DNA of 64,000 nt, taken from NCBI GenBank assembly GCA_958295665.1, contig OY282558.1, forward strand, positions 37,655,045 to 37,719,044, read 5' to 3'. Position 1 is the stretch's first letter. Each line of letters begins with the position of its first letter. The DNA comes from Tipula vernalis (lineage: Eukaryota > Arthropoda > Insecta > Diptera > Tipulidae). The notes under the pieces are model-generated. The model was not told where the DNA came from. It made no database searches and saw only the letters and a program-made list of their open reading frames with translations. Positions 44,982-58,860 of this stretch are shown piece by piece. The translations under genes and the position numbers were made by a program.

Positions 44982-46966
44982 TTGAGTTTACATAATTTAT
45001 TTTATTTACCTTTACAACCGACTAGATTGGATAAAAGCCTATTGGATTTGATAATTTTGTATGAGGCTGATAAGCATAATTTTATTTCTTTTGGGCAGCT
45101 TGCTGTTCCTGCCATTTCTGATCATGACTTGATTTTTGCCTGCTATAAGTTCAGTCGTACCAGGGATAAAATTTCATATACGGTTGTTCCTGATTATAAA
45201 GCAATCAATCATGAGTATTTTGTAAATTGTTTCTTTTCGTTAGACTGGTCAAATCTTTATTTTATTAGATACTAATTGTGTGCCTCGTAAAACGAGTATA
45301 AATAAATGTCCCACTGCTCCGTGGTTAAATGCACATATTTTGAATTTAATGCAAAGAAGAGATTTGACTTACAAAAAATATAAAAGATTTGGATTAGAGC
45401 TCGATTTTGAATCATTTAAATCTTTTAGAAATAAAACCAACAAATGCATCAATCAAGCTAAAAATATATTTTATTTTGGGAATTTGCACAAACCTAAAAC
45501 AACCTGGAGCAATTTGAAGAAACTAGGTATTTCATGTAAGTCGACTGAAGCAGTCATTGACTTTTCTGCTGATGAAATTTTGGTTGGGATCAGTAAACTT
45601 AACGAATCTATGGGTGTTTTGCCTTTACCCGATTTTGATTTTATTAGTTCTGGTAGTTATGGGTTTGTTTTTGATTGTATCGATGAACTTATGGTATTGA
45701 ATGCAATTCGTACTGTTAAGTCTGATTCGATGGCATGGTAAACTTCAGAGTAATAATAAATAAATAATTTTTCAGATTCTGCTATTTTGTTGCTTCTTTC
45801 TTATTTGAGTAATCGTAAACAATTCGTAAAGCTTGGTGATGATCATTCTGGTATAAGTAATGTAATTGCTGGGGTGCCTCAAGGATCAATTTTAGGCCCT
45901 TTACTTTTTTCCATTTATATAAATGACCTACGTCGGCATATTTTAAATTGCCGATTTCATCTTTATGCTGATGATTTACAACTGTATATTGGTGGTGACT
46001 TGTTAAAATTGGGGGAAATCGTTATCCAACTTAATGCAGATCTTAGGAATATTTCGTCATGGGCCAAAAATAATTCACTTTCCATTAATCCAACTAAAAG
46101 TAAAGCTTTATTGCTCACTAGAAATAATTCGCATAATATTGCACCTGTGCTATTTTTGAACAATGATATAATCTCATTTGTTCCAACGGTTAATAACCTA
46201 GGATTACTATTGAATTCAAAACATACTTGGAATGATCATGTAAGTTGTATGTGCCAGCGTGTTAATTACGGTTTATATTCACTCAGACTAATAAAAAAGT
46301 TTTGTCCAGTTGACTTACGCATATATCTTGTGAAAAATTTATTTATACCTATTTTCAGCTATTGTGATGTGATATTTTCTAATTGTGATAGTTCCTCAAA
46401 GCGGTTACTTGAGGTTACGTTTAATAATTGTGTGAGATATGTTCATGACCTTAGAAAGTTTGATCATGTTTCCGAATTTAAAGATTCAATCCTTGGATGT
46501 GACTTGTTTGAGTTTTACTGTTATAGAACTGCTGTCTTTATTTTTCGAATAATTAAATCGGGTGTACCATTGTACTTGCATGATCAATTACATTTTTCTA
46601 GGTCATTGAGAACTAGGAACGTTAATTTGCCAGTTAGTAGAACTAATGTTTACAATAATTCTGGATTAATAAATGCGATTAACACTTGGAACAGTTTGCC
46701 TACAGAATTAAAAAATATAAGTTCCATTAACAGATTTAAAAAGGTTATGTTTAAATTAGTAACTTAATATCAAAGTTCTTGTACATATTGTAATTAATTA
46801 TGTATATATGTCCATTGTTGTATATTTGCTAATTATTGTTATATTGATATTGAAATATTTATTGTTAATTTTAAGTTATTTTCTGCTATTGTAAATATGT
46901 GTGATGTACAAAAGCCACGGTTTATACATTGAATAAAGCATTATTATTATTATTAGTATTATTATT
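44982..46966 (+). pseudogene. CR1-like endonuclease end, linker and RT, copy 2
   Basis: Copy of 33,105-35,089. The RT frame is 45,787-46,767. The linker frame differs from copy 1 at its second codon (C at 45,284 gives Pro, where copy 1 has Arg). Confidence 0.8.
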
Positions 46967-48032
46967 AAATGTGATCCTCAAATGATTTTTAGTTATAACT
47001 TTTGAACATGGCCAATTAAGAATGAATTCGGCTATTTCTGAACCGATTTTGTTGAAACTAATCATGTATGATAAAAAAAATTTTAGATGTAGTTCTGGAA
47101 CACCGCTAATTTGGAAGGAACTTAACCACTTTTTAACTGTTCATTTGAAATTCAGCATGTTCTAAGGGAATGGGATTGTAAAATGATTTTTAGATGAACT
47201 TCAGCAGTATGGCCAATTTGTAAGGAGCTTGGCCATTTCTTAACCGATTTTGATGAAATTCAGCACTAACGATGGAATTTAGGTTCTAAAATGAGTTTTT
47301 AGATTAAGTTCTGGGATTTGATCAAGTGGATCGGGATTTTATAATGATTTTTAGAAGAACTCATTAAAGGACATCAACAAATTATTTTATAATCTTATAT
47401 GCTGAATTTCATCATGATCGGTAAAGATGAGGCCAAATTCCTTTCTAGTTGGGTCCATCGACTCCCTTTCGAATTAGCCGCATTCCAGAATTTCTTTTAA
47501 AAAATACTTTAGAAACCTATTTCCAATGTACATGCTGAATTTCATCATAATCGGATATTAACTTTTTGCCAGTCCTGTATATCATATATGATGCACATAA
47601 CGTTTAACCGAGGCGCCAATACATTATATGTTATACGTATATTAAATGAGATAATGTATCATGTATAATGTGACGTTCAGGACAGGCAAACGGATAAATT
47701 ACCAAGTTTCTTCTTATTTGGCCATATTCCAGAACTTCATCTAAAAATCATTTGTAGACCCCATTTCCATCGTATAAGTCGAATTTCATTATAATCCGTT
47801 AAGAAATAGCCAAGTTCCTTCCCAATTGGCATTATTCCAGAACTTCATCTAAAAATCATTTCAAATCATATTTCTATCGCACGTATCGAATTTTATCATA
47901 TTCGGCCAAGTTCCATCATACTTGTCTATTTTCCAGAGCTTCATCTAAATATCATTGTAGAAGCCCATTTCGGTCGCCCGTGTCGAGTTTCACTAAAATC
48001 CGTTAAGAAATAGCCAAGTTCCATCCTAAGAG
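46967..48032. repeat. R repeat foldback block, copy 2
   Basis: Copy of 35,090-36,155. Confidence 0.7.
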
Positions 48033-48036
48033 CGCA

Positions 48037-50862
48037 TTGCAATTTTTTTGAAAGTCAACAAAATAATTGATGACGATAAAGCTGAATGTTTTATCACATT
48101 GTCCAGGCCAGAAATTTCTTGCATATTAAAATCGCACACATTGCCAAAAAAAAAGCCGAATACGTTAACTTACAAGGAGGTCATTAGTATTCTAATGGAC
48201 CATTTCGCTCCTAAAGTAAATAAGCGAGGAAAACGGATTAAATTCAACCAAGCAATAGAGAAATAAGACGAAACACTTTCGGATTACATAATGAAATTAA
48301 AAAGCCTTGCACAGTCATGCAAATTTAGCGATTTTTTCAAGATTGCATAGCGGAACTATTGAAAGCGGCAGAGAAAGAGTTTCAAAAATATTGTGAAACA
48401 GCATTAAATATGGAGATGTCGACAAAAGAAACACAGGTGATAAGTAATAAAACTTCTTCTTCGAATTTCAGCCTAGTTAAACCACAAATAAACCCTAATA
48501 GAAATCGAAATACATCAACAGGTGGAAGTCGAGTCTCATCCAGAAATTTCAACCAAAATGGAGAAACAAAAAAAATATAGAACGTTTAATAATAACCGAA
48601 GCAGACATTTTACCCCTGAGGGAAGAAAACAACGGTTGTGTTCAAGATGCGGAATATGAAAATTAATGTCCCAGTAGAAAGTGGATATGCATCAGATATT
48701 TTTCGCAGCAACATTAAGATGATAAATTCAGTCATGGAGTCAAAAATGGCGCTTTAATTAGAAGTAAAAGTAGAAGGAGCTATTATAGGGATGGAAGTAG
48801 ATACTGGTGCTTGTGCGTCAGTAGTTAGCTTAGATAAGTATCATTATAAATTTAATCATTTAAAATTAAAAAATTGTAACAACAATTTTACAACAGTTAC
48901 AGGTGAAGCGAATAAAGTTCTTGGGGAAATAGAAATAAACGTGGAATTTAATAGTGAAATATTTATGATAAAATTGATGGTCATAGATGCCTGGAAGGAT
49001 TTCACACCACACCTTGGGCGTTCATGGTTAGCATTTATCAGTGTAAGTCGGATATTTTTTAATAACTCAGCTATTCAAAAATTACTAGATCAGTTTCCAA
49101 ATATAAACTCAAATGCTAGTTTATACCCCACCGATTAAGAATTATGTAGTGGAAATTTTATTAGAAGGCGATAAAAACCTATTTTCCATTGTGCTTATAC
49201 CGTGCCATTTAAAATAAAGTTAGACGTGGAGAATGAACTTGAAAAATTGGTAAATAAAAATATTTTAGATCCCGTAAAATATTATAAATGGGCAAGTCGA
49301 ATAGTAGTAATAGTACCACCAAATAAATCAAATCGTATTTGTGTTTATTTCAAAATTACTATCAACAAATTTATTAAGGCTGAGCATTACTCAATTCGCA
49401 GAATAGACGATTTTTTAGCAAACTTTTCATAGTTGTAGGTATTTCTGTGTAATAGATTTGTCAAATGCATAATTGTTGACCATAAATACCCATAAGGGTC
49501 TCTTCAGATATATTCGATTACCTTTCGGTATAAAAACAGCACCTTCGATTTTCCAATCAGTAATTATGGATCCTGTTATATAGATGACATTATTATTGGT
49601 GGCAAAACAAAGAGTGATTGTAAAAGGAATCTGGTTAAAATACTAAAATACTAAATACTAAAAATTAATTTTGAGATGTCGAAATTTTTAACATCATCGG
49701 TCAGTTGTCAAGTCGATGCTATTGTTAAGGCACCAATTCCAAAATCAGTGAACGAATCCAGTCATATTTAGGCCTTATTAACAATTATGATTTTTCGATA
49801 GAATTACGTGATAATTTACTTAAAAAAAAATATTGATTTTAAGTGATCAGAGTAGTGTCAATCAAGTTTTGATATGTCAAAACAATTATTGTTAAAAAGT
49901 AAAGTAAATGTCAAAGATGTAAGTCCTTTTGGGTTAGGTGCTATAATGTCTCACATAGACCGGTGTGAAGTATTTCACACAAAGTGTAGCTACACAAATT
50001 AACGAAAAGTGTAAGTGTACTGAAAAAGTGTAGGCCTACATAAAAAAGTGTAAATAAGAAGTAGAACCAGGCATGGGCTTATATTTCCATAAAATGGACA
50101 GGTCAAGCTATCTGAAACAATTTTGGTTATTAAAATAAACAGGGTTGGGTATGTTCGACGCTAATTTGAAAATTATGAAAATCACATAAAATGCCCAAAC
50201 CTGATGCTACACTATGACCATTTATCAAAACCTCAGAGATGTAGCCACGTATCACTATATTGGTTAAAAAGGACATACGTTGAATAATTTAGTTTACTAA
50301 TTGACATTTTGATATGAGCCGTAAGGGCTCTTGCAAAAATTTTTTAAAATTAGCAAATCGACGTATTTCGCTTTGACAACTTTTCGTGTACTCTCCGAAG
50401 CATCAGGTTTGGACAGTTTATTTGATTTTCACAATTTTCAAAATAGCGTCGAACATACCCAACCCTTTTTATTTTAATAAGAAAAATTGTTTCAGATAGC
50501 TTGACCTGTCCACTTTATGGAAATATAAGCCCACACTTGGTAATATCTCTGAGATTTTCGTAAATGGTCATAGTTTAGCATCAGGTTTGGACAGTTTATT
50601 TGATTTTCACAATTTTCAAAATAGCGTCGAACATACCCAACCCTTGTTATTTTAATAAGAAAGATTGTTTCGGATAGCTTGACCTGTCCACTTTACGGTA
50701 ATATCGCCCCATACCTGGTTCTACTTCTTATTTACACTTTTTATGTAGGCCTACACTTTTTCAGTACACCTACACTTTTCGTTAATTTGTGTAGCTACAC
50801 TTTGTGTGAAATACTTCACACCGGTATCACGTGAATGGACAAGCGAAAGTCCTTTTTGCTTC
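48037..50862 (+). mobile_element. Second Ty3/gypsy relic, copy 2
   Basis: Copy of 36,160-38,985. gag at 48,048-48,580, protease 48,791-49,138, RT from 49,202, RNase H split by the inverted-repeat element. Confidence 0.75.
49959..50825. mobile_element. 867-bp inverted-repeat element, copy 2
   Basis: Copy of 38,082-38,948, with the same internal partial duplication. Confidence 0.72.
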
Positions 50863-51357
50863 TTAAATTAAAACTAGCAATGGACCTAGCACTGACCCTT
50901 GCGGTACACCATCATTAATGTAGATGCCGTGACTCAAAGTACCTTTGATTTTAACAAGCTGTGACCGACCACACAAATATGATTGAACCCACTGCAACGT
51001 AACAATACGAGAACCAGCATAGAAAAGTAAAAGCAGCAGTAAAACATCATGGTTTACCATATCAAATGCTTTTCTTTGTAAAATTCTTTGATCCAGATCC
51101 TTATACAGAAAATTCATAAATTCCAATAATTTTTCGTACTTCTAGATTTGCTAAATCCATATTCGTTATTGTGTAAATATTTAGGTTTATTCAAGAAACT
51201 GCTGATTCTGGAATGTGCTAGCTTCTCAATAATTTTACATCCAGTCAGTTTTAGACCAGACATTATGTTTAAAATTTCCAATGAGTTTGTTCCCCCGAAA
51301 ACGCAAGATTTTACTTTAGATTTATTAAATACAAAATCAGAACAAATTTGATTATTT
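50863..51357 (-). pseudogene. CR1-like reverse transcriptase fragment, copy 2
   Basis: Copy of 38,986-39,480. Confidence 0.72.
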
Positions 51358-51401
51358 GAGTCGGTAGTTTGCTTTAAATTAAGGACAGTATTTTGAAGGA
51401 C

Positions 51402-52517
51402 AGAATTCTAAAATATGGCCAATAATTATGTAACTCGGCTATCTTAACAAATGATGATAAAATTCGACATTTGGGATGGAAATGTGATTCTAGATGATTG
51501 CTGGATTATTTCCAATTAAAATGGAAATCGGCTATTTCTTAACCGATTTTGATGAAATTTAACAAGTTAAAATGGAAATTGGTTTTTAAAATGGTTTTAT
51601 CATAAACTAATTAGGTTACCCTAATACTTACTAAAATCGCGCTTTATCTATTGGAATTTTATTTCACTTAATGAAATTAAATTTATTCTCATCCTGTCTT
51701 CAAAAATATTGGTAATCAAGATATAATCGGGAATTGCTTAATATCTATAATTTTAAATTTTTATTTAAATAATAATTAAAAACAATATTTGGTATAGAAG
51801 CCTATAATTTTATTTAAATCTAATGTTAAAAGTAAAAATATGTACATATATTAGCCCTTCAGGTTTATTTTTATTCATTGAAATTATTTTTAAAGAAGGA
51901 ACCAATTTTCTAACAACATCAAAATATAGATAATCGCGTATTTATTCATGGATTTTTTATTAGGAAAATAGGGTTCTAACTAAAATGGTTTTTATATAAA
52001 ATTCTAGAATATGGTCAATTAGGAAGTAACTTGGCTGTTTCTTAAACGACCATCATGAAATTCAACAAATGTGATAGAAATGGGATCTGAACTAGATGAA
52101 GTTCTAAACTAGATTATGCTGAAATCAGCATCTCTTAACAAAATGTTCCATCACTTAACGGATTTTCCTTTAAAAACTCACCTAACAGAATTGTGCTTCA
52201 ATTAGTAGATATAACCTTTATTTATTAAATTTTCCTTCACCTACTGGCATTTTTCTTCAGTTGTTAGAATTTTCTTTCGCTTAACAGAATTTCCCTTCAC
52301 TTAATAAAATTAAATTTATTCTTCAAATGGAAATAAATTTGTATGTAAATATAATTTTAATTAAATCTAATTTTAAAATTAAAAATACATGAATTAGCCC
52401 TTTAGCTTTTTCGTTCTGTCTAAAATAAAATTATTTGCAAATAGGTAGATGGAATAAATTTTCTAAGAACATTAAAAATTAGCAATTGATAAGCGATTGT
52501 GTTTATGGCCTTCTGTA
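51402..52517 (+). repeat. R plus AT-rich block pair, copy 2
   Basis: Copy of 39,525-40,640. Confidence 0.5.
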
Positions 52518-52778
52518 AGGGTTATTTTTTAACGAAGATTTGTGGGGAAATCCAGATTTTAATTTTAATTTCTGTTGTTATTTTTAACCGAACTAATGTA
52601 GTATAGCAGATGTTTTTATGCCGCTTACCAGTTTTGTGATTATTTTTAAGAAAAAACTGTCAATTTTATTTATTACCTGAGTATTGATGAAGATTGATTC
52701 TGAAGTTTATTGAATTTTGAATGAATGGTGTAAAATTACTCTAGTCGAATACCATCTTAATCGGTTAAGAAATGGCCA

Positions 52779-55156
52779 ACATTTAAACTATGTCATGTTG
52801 ATGCACGCCGTAGTGTACCTTATGCCGTAAAGTACCATATGCCTTTTAGAAAAAAAGAAAAATACGCCGTTTAGAAATACACGGGCGGAACCCATATTTC
52901 CTGTAGGTTTTTTAACGTAATAATCGCCAATATCTATAAATAGAACAAGAATCTTTAGTATTTTAATGGTATTGGCGTTTTGGTGATTTGTGTCATTTGA
53001 GGAAGGATGATATTATAAGAGAACGAACGAGAAATTCATGGGGTAGCTAATTTATTAGATAGATATTTGTTTTGTATCTATGTACGGATGTAATTGTTTT
53101 GCTTTTATAATGCAACCAATAGCTCTATAAAAAGTTAACCAAAATTTTCGTAATGTTCAACAGACTCAAATTGTATTCGAAGACCTTTCTGATGGCTATT
53201 TTTGATTTTTAGTTACATCAAAAATAACATTTTTTACCATTTTCAAGCCCCATAGAGGAGCTGAACAACTATTCGATGCTTAACATTTTTTTGTGGTTTT
53301 TGGTTGAGGGTGCAAAGCTTTATAACATTTTTTTTTTTATAACGATGTTTAGGTCTATTTTTACTGAACTAATAATAGTTCTCTGGAATAAAGTTAAAAC
53401 CGATAAAAGGTTAGCACAACACAGAATATTTTTATTATTATTACTTCTTTTAAATGAATCGGCCCACACTTATCTTAAAAATATACTTTTTGTTGTATAA
53501 TAACTATAACCAGAAAGAGATAAAATTATTTGATAACAATAACAAAACAAAAAATTTTCCCTCAGGATAAATTTGTAGCCAAAAATATTATAATTTATTT
53601 TAATTAAAATATTAACGAAAAAAAAAAACAAAAGAAATTAAATTTTCTTCATTTTAATATTAGTCTATGGATTTATTATATTTAAAAATTTTCCAAAGTG
53701 GTTTTTTTGTTCTGATATACGAGTACATATACATGTATTGAGTACTAAGTTGTGTTAAAACCAATAATTAAATCAGTTTCGTATAAAAATCGATTTTTTT
53801 TTTTTTTGGTTTACGTTACAAAAAACCAAATACACACACAGCGGGAGAATATTTTCCATTATTTCCATTAAAAAATTAATTAAAATCACAATATTAAAAA
53901 TTGTTTAAACTTGTTTCGTGTTATACGACTATGTATACCCTTCCATAAGTTTCCATTAAATTTTTATTGACGGGTATTAATATTTTTAGATGCTTTTATC
54001 AGTTTCTTTATAGACAGAAAAAAACTCAAGTTGTCAAGAAGTACCCATTTTTCACCTACACATACCCAAAAATAAAATTAATAATTTTAATTTCCTTTCG
54101 AAAAAATCAAATCTTAATTCACACCATGAAAATATTGAAGATACAAATTAAACTTAAATTTGACTTTACTCACTAAACATTTTCTTAATTCCTTATTCAG
54201 TTCGTCAGCCTTATTTTGCAGACATAAACATGTTTTTTTCGCACACCACCCAAGCATCACTTTATCTCTACAGATCATGCAAAAATCGTTGTGATAAAAT
54301 ATTTTGTGTTGCAACATTTTATTTTTTATTCTCAACAAGGCATTCGATCAAGTGTTTTATGATCGACATTCTTGTATTGCAAACAACGAATGGTTTGGCG
54401 AAAATAACCATAAGTTAATGAAACACAACCTTTAAATTCCGCGACTTGATGGGAGAAATACTTGAAAAATTCAAATTTAAATGAAAATGGCTACAATCCT
54501 ATTTATAATCTAATTCAGTTTGTAAAATCTGAGACTCGCCATTATAATAGATGTGCAGCATTTTTGAGTTTTCCGTTTAAAAATCTTAAAGAATTATGTT
54601 GTAACATGTAATTAAACAAACAAATTGCAAATGTAAAATCTTTTAGTAGAAGCCTACAACAGGGTTGTGATTCTATAATGAAAACTACCAGCCAAATCAT
54701 TTGATGAATGATAAATTTATGACGAACTTGTAACAAATGCAATAAATTTATCAGACTGGTTTTTGTCGATGAAAGTTTTTGTTATCGATGATGTACGTGT
54801 ACAAGAATGATTACAAATAAATTAGTTCTTAAGAAAGGTGATGAATATATGTATCACACAAATGTTTATTTCTAAGATTTAACGTTAAATATCTCAGTTA
54901 CTTTTTGAAGAGCTGCATTCTGCTTCCTTGTAAAAAACGGTCGTATACCGAGATGAAAAGAAAATCATTTTGAAGCTTCAAATCTTTAGTTTTGAGATTT
55001 TTGACCAGAAAATTTTTGTAAGCTACCGTTATCACGCAATCATATGAAACAACGCTAGATAAAAAATTCCCAATTTTTTTTTAACGATACATGGGCTCGG
55101 GAAATTTGTTAAAAGTTAAACCAATGCATATGTCAGTTAGCTTGCTAATTAAGCTT
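52779..55156. other. AT-rich stretch without a recognised gene
   Basis: Short frames at 53,276, 53,967, 54,230 and 54,542 have AT-driven composition. Around 54,340-54,380 a weak RT-like word (KAFDQVFYD) can be read but has no supporting context. Poly-A and poly-T tracts are frequent. Confidence 0.5.
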
Positions 55157-55640
55157 CAATTTAATTTTTTCAAAAGTCGATGCAGAAACCTCTTTATTTG
55201 TTCTCTTTGAAAAAGAATTTCAGCAGTGATTTTTCGACATTCCATCTGCCTTTCTGTTAATTCATGTGGCATCCAATTCCCAAATTTTTGAACCATTCCC
55301 ATTCCATGTATACGTCTATTGACAACGGATTGATCAACATTCAAACTAAAATTCAATGCTTCTGACAATTCTTGATGCGTTTGTGTGTTGCCTTCATCCA
55401 ATAATGCTTGCAAATTTTCATCTTCAAATTTTTTCTGTCTACCTTCATGTTGTGCGTTTTCAACATCGAATAAATATTCTTCAAATTGCCTAAACCACCT
55501 TCAACACATACTATCAGAAAAATTTTATTCAACTTAAGCTTCTACAAGTAATCGATGACTTTCAGCACCGCTTTTCTTTATCGTAAAAAAATACAACATA
55601 ACTTTCCGCAAATGACGATTATTTGGCACAAAACTCACCA
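55157..55640 (-). pseudogene. mariner transposase, N-terminal part (mauritiana-like)
   Basis: Starts MVSFVPNNRHLRKVML at about 55,640, continues with ESHRLLVEA, then after two stops RWFRQFEEYLFDVENAQHEG. An open piece (55,413-55,156) follows: QALLDEGNTQTHQELSEAL and MPHELTERQMECRK. These are the paired helix-turn-helix DNA-binding domains of the mauritiana (Mos1) subfamily. The gene ends before the first catalytic Asp (the TGDEKW-like motif), so the DD34D catalytic domain is absent. I did not find terminal repeats. Bounded on the left by AT-rich DNA. Confidence 0.82.
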
Positions 55641-55859
55641 TTTGAAATCGAAAAAAACTGTGTTGTTTATATTTTAATCAAATGTCATATACTATGTTTT
55701 GAAGGTTACGAAGAACCTTTCCAACAATATTTATTACCAATTTCGCCATCTATTAGAAAAATGGAACTTACTTTAACATATACCCAATAGACATTTTCGA
55801 CTCTTCAATTTTTCTTACCAGGGCCCGTATTCTTGTACTTTACCGAAAATAGTCGCCGG

Positions 55860-56229
55860 TGACTTTGGTATGAAACAATTTAAATTTTCGACTGAAATGA
55901 CGTATTTCACGTCACGTAAATTTTAATTTTTTACATTTTTTTACATTATGATAAATTATAATTAATGAACACGTATAATAAAGCGTAAAAAAGTAAAAAA
56001 TCCTGGAGGATTCTGTCCCGAAAGAACGACAGAATCGAATCCACCAATAAAAAAAATAAAAAACTTATAAAAAAGTGAAATACATAATTACTAAAAAAAA
56101 AATATCTAATAACTAATTATAAACTAAAAATATAAACAAATAACAATACATTCATTCTGATTTCCAAGAAGTCAAAATCGATGTGTTTTTCTAGAAGTCG
56201 GAATAAAAATTCCAATAATGAAATGATTG
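55860..56229. other. Non-coding interior of the composite, left side
   Basis: AT-rich, with a short imperfect hairpin (GATTCTGTC at 56,010 with GACAGAATC at 56,029). Nothing coding. Confidence 0.4.
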
Positions 56230-56572
56230 CCGAAACCGAGATGGAAATTTAAAAAATGTAATTGGACAGAATTTGCCAAAGCGATAGATTCGAACATCAG
56301 ATGATTCCGCCGGTTGTTCAAAATTATAATAGATTTGTGGGACTTCTAATATCTACGGCCAAACGGTTTATTCCAAGAGGGTTTCGAAGAACATATATTC
56401 CAAATTATGGTTGTTGTATAAAGAGAAGGAATCTAAAGAAATTGCAGATGAATTAATTAATGAATTAAATCAGGAACGTACTGCGAAATGGATAAATTTA
56501 GTTGAAACAATGGATTATTCACGTTCAAGCAGAAAAGCTTTGTTTCCCACTACGCCTAAAAAATATTCTTAA
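56230..56572 (+). pseudogene. Non-LTR element linker fragment (between endonuclease and RT)
   Basis: STAKRFIPRGFRRTYIPNYG in one frame and EIADELINELNQERTAKWIN then TMDYSRSSRKAL in the next. This is the linker of an insect RTE/Jockey-like ORF2 (compare the common D-F-T-H-S-S-R-K-A-W word). No endonuclease or RT adjoins. It faces the opposite way to the CR1-like element beside it and is a separate insertion. Confidence 0.6.
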
Positions 56573-56655
56573 AACCTTATAAATATACAAATGTTGTAAT
56601 GGCAAAATATTATTAGCCGTGAATAGAGGCCAAGATGACTCAGATCTGTTTTTTC

Positions 56656-57375
56656 TCAATAAAATTCTCTAAATAATTTTCTGTTGCACACATAAATCAA
56701 GTAACGTAGTTGCACAGCACCCACCTCAACTGATAAATCATATTCCAATTTAGACATAACCAGTACATGGTAGATAATTTTTAGCACAGGAACAGGGCAA
56801 AAATCACGCGGGAGATAGAAAATTCTTGAGGCAGATGACAAGGAACGTCTAAAAGAAGAGACATGAATTTTCCAACTGAGATTACCGTCCAAATGAAGCC
56901 TAAGATATTTAAACTCGTTGACTAATTCAATATTAATAAACTCACAATGACACCCAGTAGATGCACAGTTGGAAATATTATGATAAATTACCTGATTAAC
57001 ATTTGCTGCTGATGTTGTGCCAGTCAATTTGAACAACATATATTTTGTTTTATCACTTATAATTAAGCAATGCTTAACATGTAAGACTTTAAGGTCAGAA
57101 TTAATCATAGAAATGACGTCATTCGTGGCGACACCAACGTGGCGAACACCAACGTCCACAATTTTTGGTTCACTTAAAGTGTTATTAATTTTAACTCGAA
57201 CCGATCTGTTGGGAAAGTAAGACGCGAACCACTTGTTAGCAACTCCCCTAAAACCAATATCATATAGAATATTCAGAATAATTTTATGGTAAACCATATC
57301 AAAGGCTTTAGCAGCATCAATAAATAAACCAGCACAAGCTTTACCAATATTCAGTCCGCTGTGAATTGTGTTCAA
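56656..57375 (-). pseudogene. ORF2 reverse transcriptase, palm to C-terminus
   Basis: Reads GLFIDAAKAFDMVYHKIILN (the first catalytic Asp region), GFRGVANKWFASYFPNRS, a deletion that removes the PQGS and YADD motifs, then INIELVNEFKYLRLHLDGNL and FCPVPVLKIIYHVLVMSKLEY. The loss of the second active-site motif makes it inactive. Confidence 0.78.
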
Positions 57376-57473
57376 AAATTAAAACAAGGTCGATTCGGTA
57401 CTCCTGACTTGACGGAATCCATGTTGATGCCTTCTCTAATATTTTCAAAATTACTGGCTGCAAGGCTATAGGT

Positions 57474-57770
57474 CTATATATAATTGACTTTATCATTATG
57501 ATTGCCCTTTTTAAACAACGGAATAATAGTAGCAGTTTTCAGTCTTTCAGGGACAATTTCTTGTACGAAAGAAAGATTGAAAATATGGGTAAGAACGGGG
57601 CTGACATAATTAACAATAGCTTTTAATATATAATTACTAAGACCATCATTGTCTACTGACTGCTTCGGTTCCAACGAGTTAATGATAGATATAATTTCAT
57701 AATTGGACACGGGAGTCATAAAAAAAGTAATACAACAGTAATCATACGGCAAATCATAATTAACAGACAA
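57474..57770 (-). pseudogene. ORF2 reverse transcriptase, N-terminal region
   Basis: NYEIISIINSLEPKQSVDND and VPERLKTATIIPLFKKGNH are the conserved entry segments of non-LTR RTs. The next ~30 codons are lost before the palm piece. Confidence 0.75.
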
Positions 57771-57902
57771 GTTATACGATTTAAACGTTGCTCTTAATTA
57801 AAAACTCAATGGAAATTTCTAAATCACTAGTAATAAGCTCACCGTTTTCAGATAGAATGCTTTTAATCGAAGAAATCTTAGTCTTCCTTGTTAGAATTTC
57901 AT

Positions 57903-58860
57903 TCACGGGATTCCAGTTTTTTTAACATCTCCACGATTAACAAGGAAACGATTGGAATAATACATTTTTTGTTCCTTCTTAATGTCAGCATTAATTTGGT
58001 TACAATTACTAACATAGATATCCCGAAGAACTGAATCACCAGGAAGTTTTTTCAACTTATTGTGCAATTTGTTTCTCTTGTTAATACGACTGGCAAGGTT
58101 AAAAGAAATCCAAGGTTGTAAACGTTTGGTTTTTACCCGATTAAAAGTGTAACAATTCTCTAGTATATCGGAAATAATGCTCAAAAATTGATTAAGAGCT
58201 AAAGATGGATCATCAAGGTTAAGAACATAATTCCAATCCAATTTTTTAAGAATGTCTGTTAACAATGCCAGATTGAGCTTCTTCGTATGACCAACATGGA
58301 CATTATTGGGTGCTAACGAAACTTGAATATTATTTCAATAAAATGATGGTCTGAAATCTTAAGGTACAATGCTGCCGCTATTAGGCAAGAAAGATCGTTA
58401 GACTTGAGACGAGCAAAAAAAATGATCAATACAAGAAGCTGATGTTGCAGTCACACGAGTAGGAACATTAATCAGAGATTCGAGACCACAGGAAGACATA
58501 AGAAACATATAGTCATTGCAGCTATTTGGAAAATTAAGAATATCTTGCTTAAATATTGCGAATAATTCCAGAAATTTCTTCCACAAAAGTGTTGAAATGC
58601 GCTGAATGTAACTTATAAATACCTAAAAAGAATATACTTCCTTATTAAAATTTCACTCAACTTTAACAATATCAGCTGAAGTTATATTAAAAGCAGTTAG
58701 TAAACAAGATAGGTTGGAATCTTAGTAAACCGAAATCCCACCAGACCTATAGGTGTCGTTACAAGCACCAAACGTGTAACCATTTAAATTATACGAAGAC
58801 AATTCATTGCTGTTTATCCAAATTTTACTTAAAAATATAAACAATGAAAAGACCATCAAG
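57903..58860 (-). pseudogene. ORF2 endonuclease C-part and linker
   Basis: 58,860-58,590 translates through stops to RSGGISVY and SCLLTAFNITSADIVKVE; 58,586-58,398 gives DYMFLMSSCGLESLINVPTR and ASCIDHFF. The linker frame (58,265-57,903) has LQPWISFNLASRINKRNKLH and a basic tail. The GDxN and SDH motifs are not preserved. Confidence 0.68.

Larger units (their letters stand above)
40896..52772. repeat. 11,877-bp direct duplication, copy 2
   Basis: Repeats copy 1 at a constant offset of 11,877 bp. It starts with 61 bp of the piggyBac right end (40,896-40,956, followed by TTAA at 40,957-40,960) but lacks the rest of that transposon, which proves the duplication happened after piggyBac insertion. 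It ends inside an inverted R fragment at TGGCCA (52,773-52,778). Confidence 0.95.

Noticed and set aside
29019..52772. The large direct repeats as LTRs of a giant element
   Set aside because: The copies abut with no internal region, start inside a piggyBac end, and lack LTR features.
54300..54420. Reverse transcriptase fragment (KAFDQVFYD)
   Set aside because: Only one short word fits, with no second motif in order on either side; could be chance.
55700..55817. Terminal inverted repeat of the mariner relic
   Set aside because: No sequence resembling a mauritiana-type end, and no partner on the truncated side.
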